Both the position numbers and the translations under genes were made by a program. From Semisulcospira habei (taxonomy: Eukaryota > Mollusca > Gastropoda > Semisulcospiridae), in contig BTPG01000005.1 of assembly GCA_036245525.1 (NCBI GenBank), forward strand, positions 121,170,417 through 121,234,416: a stretch of 64,000 nucleotides of DNA, read 5' to 3'. Below, piece by piece: positions 63,705 through 64,000 of the stretch. The notes below the pieces were generated by a model. The model saw only the letters and a program-made list of their open reading frames with translations. It was not told the origin of the DNA and searched no databases. The first letter of the stretch is position 1. Every line of letters begins with the position of its first letter.

Positions 63705-63948
63705 TTAATCCCTTCACTGTAGAGAATAACTGAACACCACCCAGCTGCAAGAGAGAGAGATCCTTATGAACCCCAACCCCCCCCCCCCCTCCCCCCCAAT
63801 CCCTCCCCATAGTTACAGGGGCTTATGAGGATCTATGTCTTGCTGAAACCACTTAATTTCCATATTCCTGTGATGGCTAGGGGTCTTTGGCATGGGATTT
63901 ACAGTGATTTCAAACACAGAATGTGTCACTCGGCAGTGTAGGCGTTAA
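63705..63948. repeat. TTAA-bounded MITE, family B (copy 3)
   Basis: It starts TTAATCCCTTCACTG, has an AGATCCTTATGA...TTATGAGGATCT inverted pair around a poly-C stretch, and ends GTAGGCGTTAA. It is homologous to 45814-46030. Confidence 0.75.
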
Positions 63949-64000
63949 CCCTTGGCCTAGATGAGCACTTCATACCAGCGTGTCAGTAAGGCTACTACTT

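Overview
This is an animal genome window, most likely from a mollusc and probably a gastropod. The evidence is spliced host exons with GT-AG introns, a Polinton-type element, a transposon whose N-terminus resembles that of RAG1 (as in the Aplysia N-RAG-TP family), many DIRS tyrosine-recombinase retroelements, RTE and I/Nimb-type LINEs, and TTAA-bounded MITEs. The species cannot be named from this sequence. There are two 500-N gaps (5853-6352 and 48862-49361). I saw no rRNA, tRNA or CRISPR features. Two host genes are present. An SLC17/ANTR-like major facilitator transporter runs on the minus strand, with six exons recognised between 48174 and 21282. GLDC (glycine decarboxylase, the P-protein of the glycine cleavage system) runs on the plus strand, with five exons recognised between 51089 and 63570. 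Almost everything else is mobile DNA, much of it nested inside the introns of these genes. Layout: 1002-5852 is a Polinton/adintovirus-like cassette with four small conserved genes, a retroviral-type integrase and a protein-primed DNA polymerase B, and no capsid gene in view. 6353-11162 is a RAG1-N-domain transposon with TIRs over 500 bp and a broken transposase. 11200-12240 holds a DIRS fragment and LINE fragments. 12457-20030 is DIRS-A, with both ITRs, the internal complementary region (ICR), 592-bp tandem repeats and decayed gag, RT-RNase H and YR genes. 20150-21275 holds LINE tails and a tandem repeat. 21896-28319 is DIRS-B (minus), lying between transporter exons 6 and 5. 28354-29956 holds transporter exons 5 to 3. 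30985-36346 is an I/Nimb-type LINE (minus). 37272-40670 is truncated DIRS-C (minus). 40671-43788 is an RTE LINE (minus). 43789-45467 is the 5' part of another LINE (minus). 45814-48000 holds MITEs and transporter exon 2, and exon 1 is at 48001-48174. After the second gap, 49362-51075 is the 3' part of DIRS-D, which ends 13 bp before a GLDC splice-acceptor AG. 53562-62927 is a nested DIRS-E complex inside one GLDC intron. It contains a 1448-bp foldback element, two more DIRS left ends and an RTE insertion. The most notable signals are: (1) the RAG1-N-like transposon, with a 557-bp insertion bounded by a 12-bp TSD; (2) the capsid-less Polinton-like module; (3) a set of DIRS elements from at least three ITR subfamilies that share a covarying ITR hairpin, a conserved box beside the ICR, and subfamily-specific internal tandem arrays; (4) an 88-bp near-perfect palindrome shared by different TTAA-bounded MITEs; (5) the composite foldback element; and (6) mobile elements that end within tens of bases of host splice sites.
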